Of a stretch of DNA of 64,000 nt, positions 31,681-43,398 are shown piece after piece. How positions within the stretch are numbered: position 1 is the stretch's first letter; the number at the start of each line of letters is the position of its first letter. The notes beneath the pieces are model-generated. The model saw only the letters and a program-made list of their open reading frames with translations. It was not told where the DNA came from and did not search any database. The translations under genes and the position numbers were made by a program. Source of the DNA: Gilichinskyi gelida (GTDB lineage Bacteria; Acidobacteriota; Thermoanaerobaculia; Gp7-AA8); NCBI GenBank assembly GCA_038040385.1, contig JBBPII010000004.1:248001-312000 (forward strand). The letters run 5' to 3'.

Positions 31681-31860
31681 ATGGCACGAGGAGGAGGAAA
31701 GGCTCCGAAACAGATCATCTGGGTGATTTGTCTCGTCCTGTATCTCATCGCACTGCTTGCTCACTTCGGAGTGTTCCATGTCCGAGGTGACATCGCGCAA
31801 TGGTCGTGGATCATCGGATTCGGCCTTCTTCTGGCCGCGGTTCAAGTGCGCGGGCTGTGA
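31681..31860 (+). CDS. Small membrane protein with Gly-rich N-terminus (DUF5670-like size)
   Basis: 59 residues: MARGGGKAPKQ, then a TM IIWVICLVLYLIALLAHFGV, a short loop, and a second TM WSWIIGFGLLLAAVQVRGL. A good GGAGGG ribosome site precedes the ATG. Very short membrane proteins of this layout are common in Acidobacteriota and proteobacterial genomes with no known role. Confidence 0.7.
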   Translation: MARGGGKAPKQIIWVICLVLYLIALLAHFGVFHVRGDIAQWSWIIGFGLLLAAVQVRGL

Positions 31861-31867
31861 CGGCGCG

Positions 31868-32707
31868 TTAGAACAACGCCATCTGCACGTTGCGCGGCGG
31901 CATCGCCGGGCGGGGAGCGCCGCGGCGCTTGATGTCGAAGAGGCCCGTGGCCTGGAACTGCTGGGCGATGGACAGCTCGAGCTGCGCGCCGGTGCGCTTG
32001 ATGATCCGGTTGGCCATGTCGCGCACGATCGACTCGTGGTTGTTCTTCTGCGACAGGTGGATCATGCAGAGGGTCTTGAGATCGGCCCCGATCATCCGCT
32101 GCACCGCGAGCATGGAGTCGTCGTTCGACAGATGGCCGAAGCGCGACATGATGCGGCGCTTGAGCGACCAGGGGTACGTCCCCATCCGCAGCATGTCGAG
32201 GTCGTGGTTCGACTCGAAGAGGAGGCCGTCGCAGTGGCGGAGGTGCTGGACGACGGGATCGTCGGCGTATCCGAGGTCGCTGGCGATGCCGATTCGCGTG
32301 CCGTCGCGGGCCTCGATGACGAAGCAGGCCGGGTCGGCGGCGTCGTGCAGCGTGCGCCGGGCGTGGATGTTCAGCTCGCCGATGGCGAAGGTCGTGTCGT
32401 TGGGAAACACCACGATCGGCGTCTCGAGGCGGTCGATCTCGGTGGCGTCGAGCGTCCCCTTCGTCAAATAGATGGGGATTCCGTACTTGCGCGCGATGCG
32501 CTCCGCGCCGCGGATGTGGTCGTAGTGCTCGTGGGTGACGACGATGGCGCGCAGTTTTTCGATGTCGCGGCCCACCTGCTCGAGCCGCCGCCGCGTCTCC
32601 AGCGGCCCCAGTCCCGCGTCGACCAGGATGCTCGTTCCGTCGCTCTCGAAGTAGTAGGCGTTGCCTGCGGAGCCGGAGCCGAGGGGGGCGACGATCACGG
32701 GATTCAT
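31868..32707 (-). CDS. MBL-fold metallo-hydrolase, YycJ/WalJ-like
   Basis: 279 residues. Metallo-beta-lactamase fold with LGSGSAGNAYYFESDG at the start, the zinc motif VVTHEHYDHIRG (HxHxDH), GIASDLGYADD (bridging Asp) and a late SRFGHLSNDDSM (His). This order is typical of YycJ/WalJ family nucleases, implicated in DNA repair or cell-wall-related signalling. Convergent with the preceding small gene; family D palindrome upstream of its start. Confidence 0.85.
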   Translation of the reverse strand: MNPVIVAPLGSGSAGNAYYFESDGTSILVDAGLGPLETRRRLEQVGRDIEKLRAIVVTHEHYDHIRGAERIARKYGIPIYLTKGTLDATEIDRLETPIVVFPNDTTFAIGELNIHARRTLHDAADPACFVIEARDGTRIGIASDLGYADDPVVQHLRHCDGLLFESNHDLDMLRMGTYPWSLKRRIMSRFGHLSNDDSMLAVQRMIGADLKTLCMIHLSQKNNHESIVRDMANRIIKRTGAQLELSIAQQFQATGLFDIKRRGAPRPAMPPRNVQMALF

Positions 32708-32718
32708 GGTAGCAGAGC

Positions 32719-32819
32719 GGTTGCGGGGTTTCGGGGTTGCGAGGTTGCGCAGCGCTCCGCTTCCAGGACGATCGTTCGCGTTGGCGCAGCACCGCGCAAC
32801 CTCGCAACCGCGCAACCCC
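32719..32819. repeat. Palindromic element, family D
   Basis: GGTTGCGGGG..GGGTTGCGAGGTTGCGC on the left and GCGCAACCTCGCAACCGCG with a CAACCCC end on the right, built from a heptad-like GCAACC unit, spaced by a ~40-bp core. Second copy at 35820-35912. Divergent promoters of the hydrolase and murA must lie in or beside it. Confidence 0.82.
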
Positions 32820-32837
32820 AGATACAATCCCAACGCG

Positions 32838-34130
32838 ATGCCCATGGAGCGCTTCATCGTCGAGGGCGGCCGCCGCCTGGAGGGGACTATCCGTCCGGGC
32901 GGCAACAAGAATGCCGCGCTGCCGATCCTCGCCGCCTGCCTGCTCACGGACGACGCGATCGTCCTCCGCAACCTGCCGGACATTCAGGACGTCCGGGTCA
33001 TGCTCCAGATCCTCGGCGGAATCGGTGTCTCGGTCGAGCGGCTGGAGACCAACGTCGTCCGGCTGCAGGCGACGGGCGAGTGCTCGTCGAATCCCGACAC
33101 CGAGCTCTCGCGCAAGATCCGCGCGTCGATCCTTCTGGCCGGACCGCTTCTGGCGCGCTGCGGCGCGACGGAGATCGCCAAGCCGGGCGGCGACGCCATC
33201 GGCCGCCGGCGCGTCGACACCCACCTGCTGGCCCTCGAGGCCCTCGGCGCGCAGATCGAAGTCTCCGCCCACCACTACCGCATGAGCGTCCGCGCGCTGC
33301 GCGGCACGAAGATGTTCCTCGACGAGGCCTCGGTCACCGCGACGGAGAACGCCGTCATGGCCGCGGTGCTGGCCGACGGGGAGACCGAGATCTACAACGC
33401 CGCGGCGGAGCCGCACGTCCAGGACCTCTGCCACTTCCTCAATCTTCTCGGCGCGCAGATCGAGGGGATCGCCACCAACTCGCTGCGCATCCGCGGCGTG
33501 GACTCTCTGCGCGGCGGCGACTTCACCATCCCCAGCGATCACATCGAGATCGGCTCCTACATCGGTCTGGCCGCCGTCACCCGCAGCGAGCTGCTGATCG
33601 AAGACGCCGTGCCGCATCACATGATGGCGGTGCGGCACATGCTGGAGAAGCTCGGCGTCGAAATTCGCGTGGAGGGGGAAAACATCCGCGTGCCGCGGGA
33701 GCAGGAACTGCGCGTCCGCTACGACATCGGCGCGGCGGTGCCGAAGATCGACGACGGGCCGTGGCCGCTCTTCCCCGCCGACCTGCTGTCGATCATGATC
33801 GTCGTCGCCACGCAGGCGGAGGGGACGGCGATGATCTTCGAGAAGATGTTCGAGTCGCGCCTCTTCTTCACCGACAAGTTGATCTCCATGGGGGCGCGGA
33901 TCATTCTGTGCGACCCGCACCGCGCCATCATCGTCGGCGGCAACCGGCTGCACGGAGCGGAGATCTCCAGCCCCGACATCCGCGCCGGCATGGCCCTGTT
34001 GCTCGCCGCGCTCTGCGCCAAAGGCGAGAGCATGATCCACAACATCCACCAGATCGACCGCGGCTACGAGCGCATCGAAGAGCGGCTGAACGCGATCGGC
34101 GCGCGGATCCGCCGCGAGCGGGACGAATGA
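32838..34130 (+). CDS. murA: UDP-N-acetylglucosamine 1-carboxyvinyltransferase (MurA), Asp-type
   Basis: 430 residues, EPSP-synthase fold with inside-out repeats. GGNKNAALPILAACLLTDD at the start, KIRASILLAGPLLAR, and EVFSSHIE-like and RAGMALLLAALCA later. The catalytic-loop residue that is Cys in most MurA proteins is Asp here (KPGGDAIGRRRVD, Asp119), as in Mycobacterium and Chlamydia enzymes that resist fosfomycin. Transfers enolpyruvate from PEP to UDP-GlcNAc, the first committed peptidoglycan step. ATGA overlap with folP. Confidence 0.92.
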   Translation: MPMERFIVEGGRRLEGTIRPGGNKNAALPILAACLLTDDAIVLRNLPDIQDVRVMLQILGGIGVSVERLETNVVRLQATGECSSNPDTELSRKIRASILLAGPLLARCGATEIAKPGGDAIGRRRVDTHLLALEALGAQIEVSAHHYRMSVRALRGTKMFLDEASVTATENAVMAAVLADGETEIYNAAAEPHVQDLCHFLNLLGAQIEGIATNSLRIRGVDSLRGGDFTIPSDHIEIGSYIGLAAVTRSELLIEDAVPHHMMAVRHMLEKLGVEIRVEGENIRVPREQELRVRYDIGAAVPKIDDGPWPLFPADLLSIMIVVATQAEGTAMIFEKMFESRLFFTDKLISMGARIILCDPHRAIIVGGNRLHGAEISSPDIRAGMALLLAALCAKGESMIHNIHQIDRGYERIEERLNAIGARIRRERDE

Positions 34131-34957
34131 GGCTCCCGCGCGGCCGCACGCTCACATTCGGCGGTGCGCCGCTGGTCATGGGCATCCTCAACGTCACTCC
34201 CGATTCCTTCTCCGACGGCGGCGTGCACTTCGATCACGCCAAGGCGGTGCACGCGGCGATGCAGATGGAGGAGGACGGCGCGGCGGTGATCGACGTCGGC
34301 GGCGAGTCGACCCGCCCCGGCGCCGAGCCGATCGCCGCGCAGGTGGAGATCGACCGCGTGGTGCCGGTCATCGAGCAGATCCGGCAGCGCAGCGACATCG
34401 CCATCTCCATCGACACCCGCAAAGGCGCGGTGGCGGAGGAAGCGATCGCCGCCGGCGCGGACATGATCAACGACGTCAGCGCCATGCGCTACTCGGCCGC
34501 GATGTCGGGAATCGCCGCGCGCAGCGGCGTGCCGGTGATCCTGATGCACATGCGCGGCGAGCCGTCGACGATGCAGCAGTTCGCGGTGTACGGCGACGTG
34601 GTGGCGGAGGTCGCCGAGGAGTTGCGGGACATCGTCGACGACGTGCGCGGCGCGGGCGTCGAGCAGATCCTCATCGACCCCGGCATCGGCTTCGCCAAGA
34701 CGTGGGAGCACAACCTGGAGATCCTGGCCCGCGCCGCGGAGCTCCGGGCCATCGCCCCGCTGGTGATCGGCGCGTCGCGCAAGGCCTTCATCGGACATCT
34801 CACCGGCCGTGACGCCGGACCGCAGCGCGCGGTCGGCTCGCTCGCCGCGGTCGCCGCCGCGCACCGCGCCGGCGCGGCGATGGCGCGGGTGCACGATGTG
34901 AGGGAGACGGTGGATTTTCTGAAGGTGCTGGTGGCGATCGAGGAGCGGCGGCGGTGA
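34127..34957 (+). CDS. folP: Dihydropteroate synthase
   Basis: 276 residues. TIM-barrel DHPS signatures: PLVMGILNVTPDSFSDGG, IDVGGESTRPGAEPI, ISIDTRKGAVAE, DMINDVSAMR, LIDPGIGFAKTWEHN, GASRKAFIGHLTGR. Joins p-aminobenzoate to the pterin pyrophosphate in folate synthesis; target of sulfonamides. Overlaps murA by 4 bp. Start ATG gives an 11-residue lead before the barrel. Confidence 0.95.
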   Translation: MRLPRGRTLTFGGAPLVMGILNVTPDSFSDGGVHFDHAKAVHAAMQMEEDGAAVIDVGGESTRPGAEPIAAQVEIDRVVPVIEQIRQRSDIAISIDTRKGAVAEEAIAAGADMINDVSAMRYSAAMSGIAARSGVPVILMHMRGEPSTMQQFAVYGDVVAEVAEELRDIVDDVRGAGVEQILIDPGIGFAKTWEHNLEILARAAELRAIAPLVIGASRKAFIGHLTGRDAGPQRAVGSLAAVAAAHRAGAAMARVHDVRETVDFLKVLVAIEERRR

Positions 34958-34962
34958 CCGAG

Positions 34963-35044
34963 TTTATCCTGAGCGCAGCGAAGGATCTGGCGCCCATGTG
35001 CGCAGCGCAAGTGGGCACCAGATCCTTCGCTACGCTCAGGATAG
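34963..35044. repeat. Palindromic element, family C
   Basis: TTTATCCTGAGCGCAGCGAAGG...CCTTCGCTACGCTCAGGATA: 18-bp near-perfect stem around a variable core with its own GGCGCCCATGTGCGC/GCGCAAGTGGGCACC pairing. Between folP and cdaA. Confidence 0.85.
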
Positions 35045-35051
35045 AGTTGCC

Positions 35052-35816
35052 ATGAACTGGACCGACCGCCTCCTCCAACTCCAGTTCACCTGGCGCGACG
35101 CGGTCGACATCGTCATCGTCGCCTTCATCATCTACAGCATCCTCGCCCTGATCCGCGGCACGCGGGCGATGCAGGTCTCCATCGGGCTGGTCGTCCTGGC
35201 CAGCTCGTTCTTCGTGGCCCGCGCGTTCGATCTGCCGGCTTTGGAGGTGATCTCGCGGCAGATCTTTTTTTACCTCCCCTTCGCGGTCATCGTGCTTTTC
35301 CAGACCGAGATCCGCCGCGCGCTGGCGCGAATGGCGTCGAATCCGCTGATGGCGTTCTTCTCCCCCGCCGCGACGGATGTGGCGTCGGAAGCCATCGTCC
35401 ACGCCTGCCAGATCCTGTCGGCGAATCACATCGGCGCGCTGATCGCCATCGAGCGGACGCAGAGCCTGCGGATGTATGCCGAGGCGGCGAAGCCAGTCGA
35501 TGCGGTCGTCAGCAGCGAGCTGCTGATCGCCATCTTCACCCCGCGCGGCCCGCTGCATGACGGCGCGGTGATCGTGCGCGGCAATCGGATCATCGCCGCG
35601 GGGGTGTTCCTCCCGCTGACCACCACCCCGCCGCCGAAGCTCGAGCACGGCACCCGCCACCGCGCCGCGCTGGGGCTGAGCGAAGACAGCGACGCGCTGG
35701 TGATCGTCATCTCCGAGGAGAACGGATCGATCGCCTCGGCCAGCGAGGGCGTGCTGAGGGAGAATCTGGATACGGAAACGCTCGGTGTGTTGATGAAGGA
35801 GCGGTTGGCGCGATGA
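35052..35816 (+). CDS. cdaA: Diadenylate cyclase CdaA (DacA)
   Basis: 254 residues. Three N-terminal TM helices (about 12-30, 38-56, 62-82) followed by a DisA_N domain with the DGA motif (GPLHDGAVIV) and RHRAALGLSE motif that bind ATP. Makes c-di-AMP at the membrane. In Firmicutes it sits with CdaR and GlmM, exactly the order here, where the partners modulate its activity. Standard length. Confidence 0.93.
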   Translation: MNWTDRLLQLQFTWRDAVDIVIVAFIIYSILALIRGTRAMQVSIGLVVLASSFFVARAFDLPALEVISRQIFFYLPFAVIVLFQTEIRRALARMASNPLMAFFSPAATDVASEAIVHACQILSANHIGALIAIERTQSLRMYAEAAKPVDAVVSSELLIAIFTPRGPLHDGAVIVRGNRIIAAGVFLPLTTTPPPKLEHGTRHRAALGLSEDSDALVIVISEENGSIASASEGVLRENLDTETLGVLMKERLAR

Positions 35817-35819
35817 GGA

Positions 35820-35912
35820 GGTTTCGCGGTTGCGGAGTTGCGCGGTTTCGCGGCGCGAAACGCTGGATACCTACCGCTCCGCAACCTCGCAACCGCGCAA
35901 CCCCGCAACCCC
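35820..35912. repeat. Palindromic element, family D
   Basis: Left GGTTTCGCGGTTGCGGAG and TTGCGCGG; right CCGCAACCTCGCAACCGCG and CAACCCCGCAACCCC. Same architecture as 32719-32819, and likewise just before an ATG (cdaR). Confidence 0.82.
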
Positions 35913-35913
35913 G

Positions 35914-36624
35914 ATGAACCACCTCTGGCTCAAGGCGCTGTCGCTCTTCCTGGCCCTCACGGTCTGGGTGGTCGTCTCCGCGCCGCGGCGCGAGCCGGTG
36001 TCGGAGCGCGCCTTCGCCGTGCCGGTGTCGCTGGTGCGCATGCCGCGCGATCTGGTCATCACCAACCAGGTTCTGGACACCGTGAGCGTGCGCCTCCGCG
36101 GGCGGACGTCCGACCTCCGCTCGCTCTCGTCCCAGAACCTCGAAGTCACCCTCGACATGAGCTGGCTGCAACCGGGCGACGCCACAATCACCCTGCTGCC
36201 GAAGGCCATCAACGTCCCGCCGCAGATCGAGGTGCTGTCGATGGATCCGACGCGGCTGCGCTTCCGCGTCGAGCCGCTGCGGCAGAAGGTGGTGGCCATC
36301 CGCCCCTTCCTGGTGGGCGATCCGCCGCCGGGCTACACGCCGGGCGATCCGACGCTGGTCCCCAACCACGCGCTGATCTCCGGGCCGTTGTCGCAGCTCC
36401 GGAATCTGACCGAGGTGGCGACCGAACGGATTATCATGACCGGCCGCACCCAGACGTTCACGCAGAGCGTGGCGGTCGTTTCCGATGCGTCGCTGGTGCG
36501 GGTGATCGAGCCGTTGACGACGCAGGTCACCGTGCCGGTGGAGGCCGAGATCGGGCCGCAGCCGCTCACCGAGACCGCCGAGCCGCAGCCCACGAAGAAA
36601 AATGCGAACCCTGTTCGGCACTGA
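35914..36624 (+). CDS. cdaR: CdaA regulatory protein CdaR (YbbR domains)
   Basis: 236 residues. One N-terminal TM (about 5-22) then extracytoplasmic YbbR-like beta repeats (RMPRDLVITNQVLDTVSVRL, PPQIEVLSMDPTRLRFRVE, ALISGPLSQLRNLTEVATE). Regulates the membrane diadenylate cyclase from outside. Its 3' end overlaps glmM by 23 bp, giving a tight cdaA-cdaR-glmM unit. Confidence 0.88.
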   Translation: MNHLWLKALSLFLALTVWVVVSAPRREPVSERAFAVPVSLVRMPRDLVITNQVLDTVSVRLRGRTSDLRSLSSQNLEVTLDMSWLQPGDATITLLPKAINVPPQIEVLSMDPTRLRFRVEPLRQKVVAIRPFLVGDPPPGYTPGDPTLVPNHALISGPLSQLRNLTEVATERIIMTGRTQTFTQSVAVVSDASLVRVIEPLTTQVTVPVEAEIGPQPLTETAEPQPTKKNANPVRH

Positions 36625-37915
36625 CGGAATCCGCGGCAAGGCGCACCAGTACCCGCTCGATCCGGCGACCATGTTCGCCCTCGGCGAGGCGCTGGCCGGA
36701 CGCATGCGCGGCCGCATCCTCCTCGGCATGGACACCCGCGAGTCGGGCCCGGAGATCGCCCGCGCCCTCGCCGCCGGCATCGGTAATCGCGGCGGCGAGG
36801 CGGTGTTCATCGGCGTGGTGCCGACGCCCGCCGTCGCCTACCTCTGCCACACCTCCGACGCCGCGGCGGGGATCTCCATCTCCGCCTCGCACAATCCGTA
36901 CGAGGACAACGGCGTGAAGATCTTCGGCCACGACGGTATGAAGATCGCCGACGCGGAGGAAGAGCAGCTCGAGGACGCCATGCGCGCCATCCGCCGCCAG
37001 AACGTAGAGATCGCGCCGATGGAGCTGCGCGAGAACCGCGAGCTCATCGAAAAGTACGAGGACTTCCTCGCCGACGGAATCGAGCTCCACGGCGAAAAGG
37101 TGGTGCTCGACACCGGCCACGGCGCGGCGTACCGCATCGCGCCGGAAGTCTTCCGCCGCGTCGGCGCGGAGGTCATCGTCATCAACGACAAACCCGACGG
37201 CACCAACATCAACGAGAACGCCGGCGCACTGCATCCGGAAGGGCTGGCGGAGCGGGTGGTGGCGGAGAAGGCGAGCTTCGGCGTGGCGTTCGACGGCGAC
37301 GCCGACCGCGCCATCTTCGTCGACGACGCCGGCAAGGTGCGCGACGGCGACGAGATCATCTACCTCTGGGCCCAGCGCCTGAAGCGCGAGGGGCGGCTTC
37401 GCGGCAACTGCGTGGTGACCACGGTGATGTCGAACTTCGGCTTCGAGCAGCAGCTTGCCGAGGACGGCATCGAGCTTTGCCGGGCGCAGGTTGGCGACAA
37501 ATACGTGCTGGAGACCATGCTCGAGCGCGGCGCGGTCATCGGCGGCGAGCAGTCGGGGCACATCATCGATCTCGTCAGCCACACCACCGGCGACGGCATC
37601 CACACGGCGCTGGTCATCGGCGAGCTGCTAGCCCAGGCCCAGCAGCCGTTCTCGCAATTGCGGACGTTCACGCCCGTGCCGCAGGTGCTCATCAATGAGA
37701 ACGTCGCATCGAAGCCACCGCTGGAATCGCTGCCGCGATTTCAGACCGCGCTGGCCGAGGCGCAAACGCGGCTCTCCGGAAAGGGACGCATCCTGGTGCG
37801 CTACTCGGGAACGGAGAACAAGGTGCGGGTGATGGTGGAGGGGCCGGCGGACTCGCGGGCTGTTGCCGAGAGGCTGCGGGACGTGCTTGCTGAGGAGATT
37901 CAGAGTTTATCCTGA
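36602..37915 (+). CDS. glmM: Phosphoglucosamine mutase
   Basis: 437 residues. RTLFGTDGIRGKAHQYP start, phosphoserine loop GISISASHNPYEDNGVKIFG, metal loop AFDGDADRAIFVD, sugar-binding GGEQSGHIID and phosphate-binding RYSGTENKVRVMVEG. Converts GlcN-6-P to GlcN-1-P for UDP-GlcNAc, feeding MurA. Its last three codons and stop (S-L-S-stop) are supplied by the family C element TTTATCCTGAGC. Confidence 0.95.
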   Translation: MRTLFGTDGIRGKAHQYPLDPATMFALGEALAGRMRGRILLGMDTRESGPEIARALAAGIGNRGGEAVFIGVVPTPAVAYLCHTSDAAAGISISASHNPYEDNGVKIFGHDGMKIADAEEEQLEDAMRAIRRQNVEIAPMELRENRELIEKYEDFLADGIELHGEKVVLDTGHGAAYRIAPEVFRRVGAEVIVINDKPDGTNINENAGALHPEGLAERVVAEKASFGVAFDGDADRAIFVDDAGKVRDGDEIIYLWAQRLKREGRLRGNCVVTTVMSNFGFEQQLAEDGIELCRAQVGDKYVLETMLERGAVIGGEQSGHIIDLVSHTTGDGIHTALVIGELLAQAQQPFSQLRTFTPVPQVLINENVASKPPLESLPRFQTALAEAQTRLSGKGRILVRYSGTENKVRVMVEGPADSRAVAERLRDVLAEEIQSLS

Positions 37916-37984
37916 GCGAAGCGAAGGATCTTCGGCTCGGGCAGCGCTGATCGAGCCGAAGATCCTTCGCTTCGCTCAGGATAA
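37906..37984. repeat. Palindromic element, family C
   Basis: TTTATCCTGAGCGAAGCGAAGG..CCTTCGCTTCGCTCAGGATAAA, about 23-bp arms, perfect in the outer 20, with a GATCTTCGGCTC/GAGCCGAAGATC second arm. Overlaps the end of glmM; may act as terminator. Confidence 0.9.
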
Positions 37985-37988
37985 ATTC

Positions 37989-38726
37989 ATGCGTTGGACC
38001 CTCAAAGGCAAGACAGCGCTCGTAACAGGCGCAACGTCCGGCATCGGCTTGGCCATTGCCGACGAGTTGCTGGATTTCGGCGCCACGGTGATCGGCGTGG
38101 CGCGGACGGCCGAGCGCGTCGAGCAGTGGGCGGAGAGCCGCGGCGCGCGGGGAGTCGCGGCGGACGTAACGTCGGAAACCGGCCGCACGCGAATCTTCGA
38201 ATCGATCGAGCGTCTCGACATCCTGGTCAACAACGCCGGGACGAACATCCGCAAGGCGACCGCTGACTATAGTGACGAAGAATACAGCTTGATCCGCCAG
38301 ACGAACATGGACTCTGTGTTCGCCGTCTGCCGCCTCGCCTACCCGCTTTTGCGCGCGTCCGGCGATGCGTCGATCGTCAACGTCGTCTCCGTCGCCGCCT
38401 TCCGCCACCTCGGCACGGGGACGCCGTACGCCATGACCAAGGCCGCCGTCGCCCATCTGACTCGAGGCCTGGCGGGCGAATGGGCCCGCGACGGCATCCG
38501 CGTCAACGCCGTGGCGCCGTGGTACATCCGCACCCCGCTGGCCGAGCCGGTGCTGAGCGACCCGCCGCGGCTGGAGAAGATCCTGGCCCGCACCCCGGCG
38601 GGGCGGGTCGGCGAGCCGGAGGAGGTCGCGGCGCTCGTCGCCTTCCTCAGCATGCCCGCCGCCTCGTACATCACCGGGCAGGTGATCGCCGTCGACGGCG
38701 GTTTCAGCGTAGCCGGGATTTTCTAG
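37989..38726 (+). CDS. Short-chain dehydrogenase/reductase (tropinone-reductase-like)
   Basis: 245 residues, classical SDR: cofactor motif LVTGATSGIGLAIADEL, NNAG motif (LDILVNNAGTN), catalytic Ser (NVVSVAAF) and YAMTK, PWYIRTPLAEPVL, and C-terminal GQVIAVDGGFSVAG. Resembles plant-type tropinone reductase and 3-oxoacyl-ACP reductase-like enzymes; substrate not known. The ATG begins 4 bp after the family C element. Confidence 0.92.
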   Translation: MRWTLKGKTALVTGATSGIGLAIADELLDFGATVIGVARTAERVEQWAESRGARGVAADVTSETGRTRIFESIERLDILVNNAGTNIRKATADYSDEEYSLIRQTNMDSVFAVCRLAYPLLRASGDASIVNVVSVAAFRHLGTGTPYAMTKAAVAHLTRGLAGEWARDGIRVNAVAPWYIRTPLAEPVLSDPPRLEKILARTPAGRVGEPEEVAALVAFLSMPAASYITGQVIAVDGGFSVAGIF

Positions 38727-38792
38727 ACGGCTACCGGCCGCGTCGCTATACTGCGCCATTCATTTTCAGGCAGGGGTCCCACGGGAGAGACG

Positions 38793-39710
38793 ATGGCGAA
38801 GGTGAAGGGGAAGAAACCGGCCCCAAAGGCGAAGAAACCCGCGGCCAAGAAGGCGAAGCCGGCCGCGAAACCCGCCAAAAAGAAGACAGCCAGCAAACCG
38901 GCGAAGAAGCCGGCCCAAAAACCGTCAAAAAAGGTAACTAAGCCGGCTCCGAAGAAGAAGCCGGCGCCCGCGAAGGCGGCGAAACCGGCCAAACCCGCCA
39001 AACCGGCCGCGAAGCCAGCCAAACCAGCGGCCAAACCGGCCGCCGGCAAGGTGAAGACCGCAGCCAAGACCGTCGCCCGGGTCGCCGTGGCCGCTGCCGC
39101 GGGAGCCGCCGCCGGAGCGGTGGCCGGACGCGCCGCGGGCGCCGCCGCCGACGAAGGGAAGCGCAAGCGCCGTTCGCGTCCGCGGGTGACCTCCAGCGGC
39201 CCCCCGACCGCCGCATGGTTCTCGCAGGGGGAAAAGCCGCGCTCCTCGTCGTTCATCCCCGCGCCGCCGCGCGCGGAGGCGCCGTCGCTGGTGGCCGCGC
39301 CGCCCGCGTCGTCCGACCGCCTGGTCGGCTCGCACGAGCTGACCGAGTTCGCCGTCCGCACCGTGCCGGTGCGCGTCGACGTCGAGGCCGGCGCCGGCCG
39401 CATCATCCTCTCCATCCTCCCGCTGGAAGTCGAGCTGCGCGTTGGCGAGGGGATTGAATGGGACTTCCGCTACATCGGCGGAGCGGACGTGGTCATCGAC
39501 GAGATCATCATCGAATTCGACAAGCCGTCGCCCTTCGGCGCCAGCGTGTTTCGCTCGCGGCGCCCCGGCGCCGCCCGCCCGCACCGCCAGCTCTCCGGCG
39601 CCGTGCACAAGTCCGCCGCCGGCAAACGCGTCCAGTACACCATCAAGGCCATGAACGCCTTTAAGACGGAGATGGCCGCCACGCGGCCGTGGATAAGCGT
39701 GATCGTATGA
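38793..39710 (+). CDS. Histone-H1-like Lys/Ala/Pro-rich protein with C-terminal beta domain
   Basis: 305 residues. Residues 1-85 are almost only Lys, Ala and Pro (AKKPAAKKAKPAAKPAKKK and similar), like bacterial H1-type DNA-binding tails. Residues about 86-125 form an Ala-rich helix, then a Pro/Ser linker, and about 185-305 a beta-rich domain (ELTEFAVRTVPVRVDVEAGA, SILPLEVELRVGEGIEWDF, QYTIKAMNAF). The C-terminal domain is not recognised. A TATACT box (38747-38752) and GGGAGAG ribosome site are upstream. Stop overlaps the next ATG. Confidence 0.75.
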   Translation: MAKVKGKKPAPKAKKPAAKKAKPAAKPAKKKTASKPAKKPAQKPSKKVTKPAPKKKPAPAKAAKPAKPAKPAAKPAKPAAKPAAGKVKTAAKTVARVAVAAAAGAAAGAVAGRAAGAAADEGKRKRRSRPRVTSSGPPTAAWFSQGEKPRSSSFIPAPPRAEAPSLVAAPPASSDRLVGSHELTEFAVRTVPVRVDVEAGAGRIILSILPLEVELRVGEGIEWDFRYIGGADVVIDEIIIEFDKPSPFGASVFRSRRPGAARPHRQLSGAVHKSAAGKRVQYTIKAMNAFKTEMAATRPWISVIV

Positions 39711-39961
39711 GTCTCGAAAGCCTGATCTGGTTTCTTCTCATCGGATTGATCGCCGGCTGGCTGGCCGGCAAAGTCATGCGCGGCGGCGGCTTCGGCATCG
39801 TCGGCGACATGATCGTCGGCGTCATCGGCGCGCTGCTGGGCGGCTGGATCTTCGGCAAGCTCGGCATCAGCGCCGGGGGCGGCCTGATCGGAGCGCTCAT
39901 CGTCGCCTTCGTGGGGGCGGTGGTGCTGCTCCTCCTGCTGCGGCTGATCAAGAGGGCCTAG
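39707..39961 (+). CDS. GlsB/YeaQ/YmgE family membrane protein
   Basis: 84 residues, three TM segments, Gly-rich: LIWFLLIGLIAGWLAGKVMR, GGGFGIVGDMIVGVIGALLG, and a C-terminal helix LIVAFVGAVVLLLLLRLIK. The transglycosylase-associated (Transgly_assoc) family, stress-related membrane proteins of unclear role. Coupled to the H1-like gene by ATGA. Confidence 0.92.
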   Translation: MSLESLIWFLLIGLIAGWLAGKVMRGGGFGIVGDMIVGVIGALLGGWIFGKLGISAGGGLIGALIVAFVGAVVLLLLLRLIKRA

Positions 39962-39967
39962 TCGGTG

Positions 39968-40071
39968 GGAGCGCCGGCGTCCCGCCGGCTGGCCCGCAGG
40001 CGTCCCGCGCCTGCGGTCCTCGAAAAGGCGGCGAGACGCCGCCTGTCCAGCCGCCGGGACGGCGGCGTTCC
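39968..40071. repeat. Palindromic element, family A
   Basis: GGAGCGCCGGCGTCCCGCCG on the left, CGGCGGGACGGCGGCGTTCC-type right end, with GCAGGCGTCCCGCGCCTGC and GGCGGCGAGACGCCGCC inside. Between convergent genes, 7 bp after one stop and 10 bp before the other. Confidence 0.85.
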
Positions 40072-40081
40072 GCACAGCTAA

Positions 40082-43357
<3,276 letters not shown>

Positions 43358-43398
43358 ACCGGGCGCGATGATAGCAGTGACCAAGTGAAGAGTGATGA

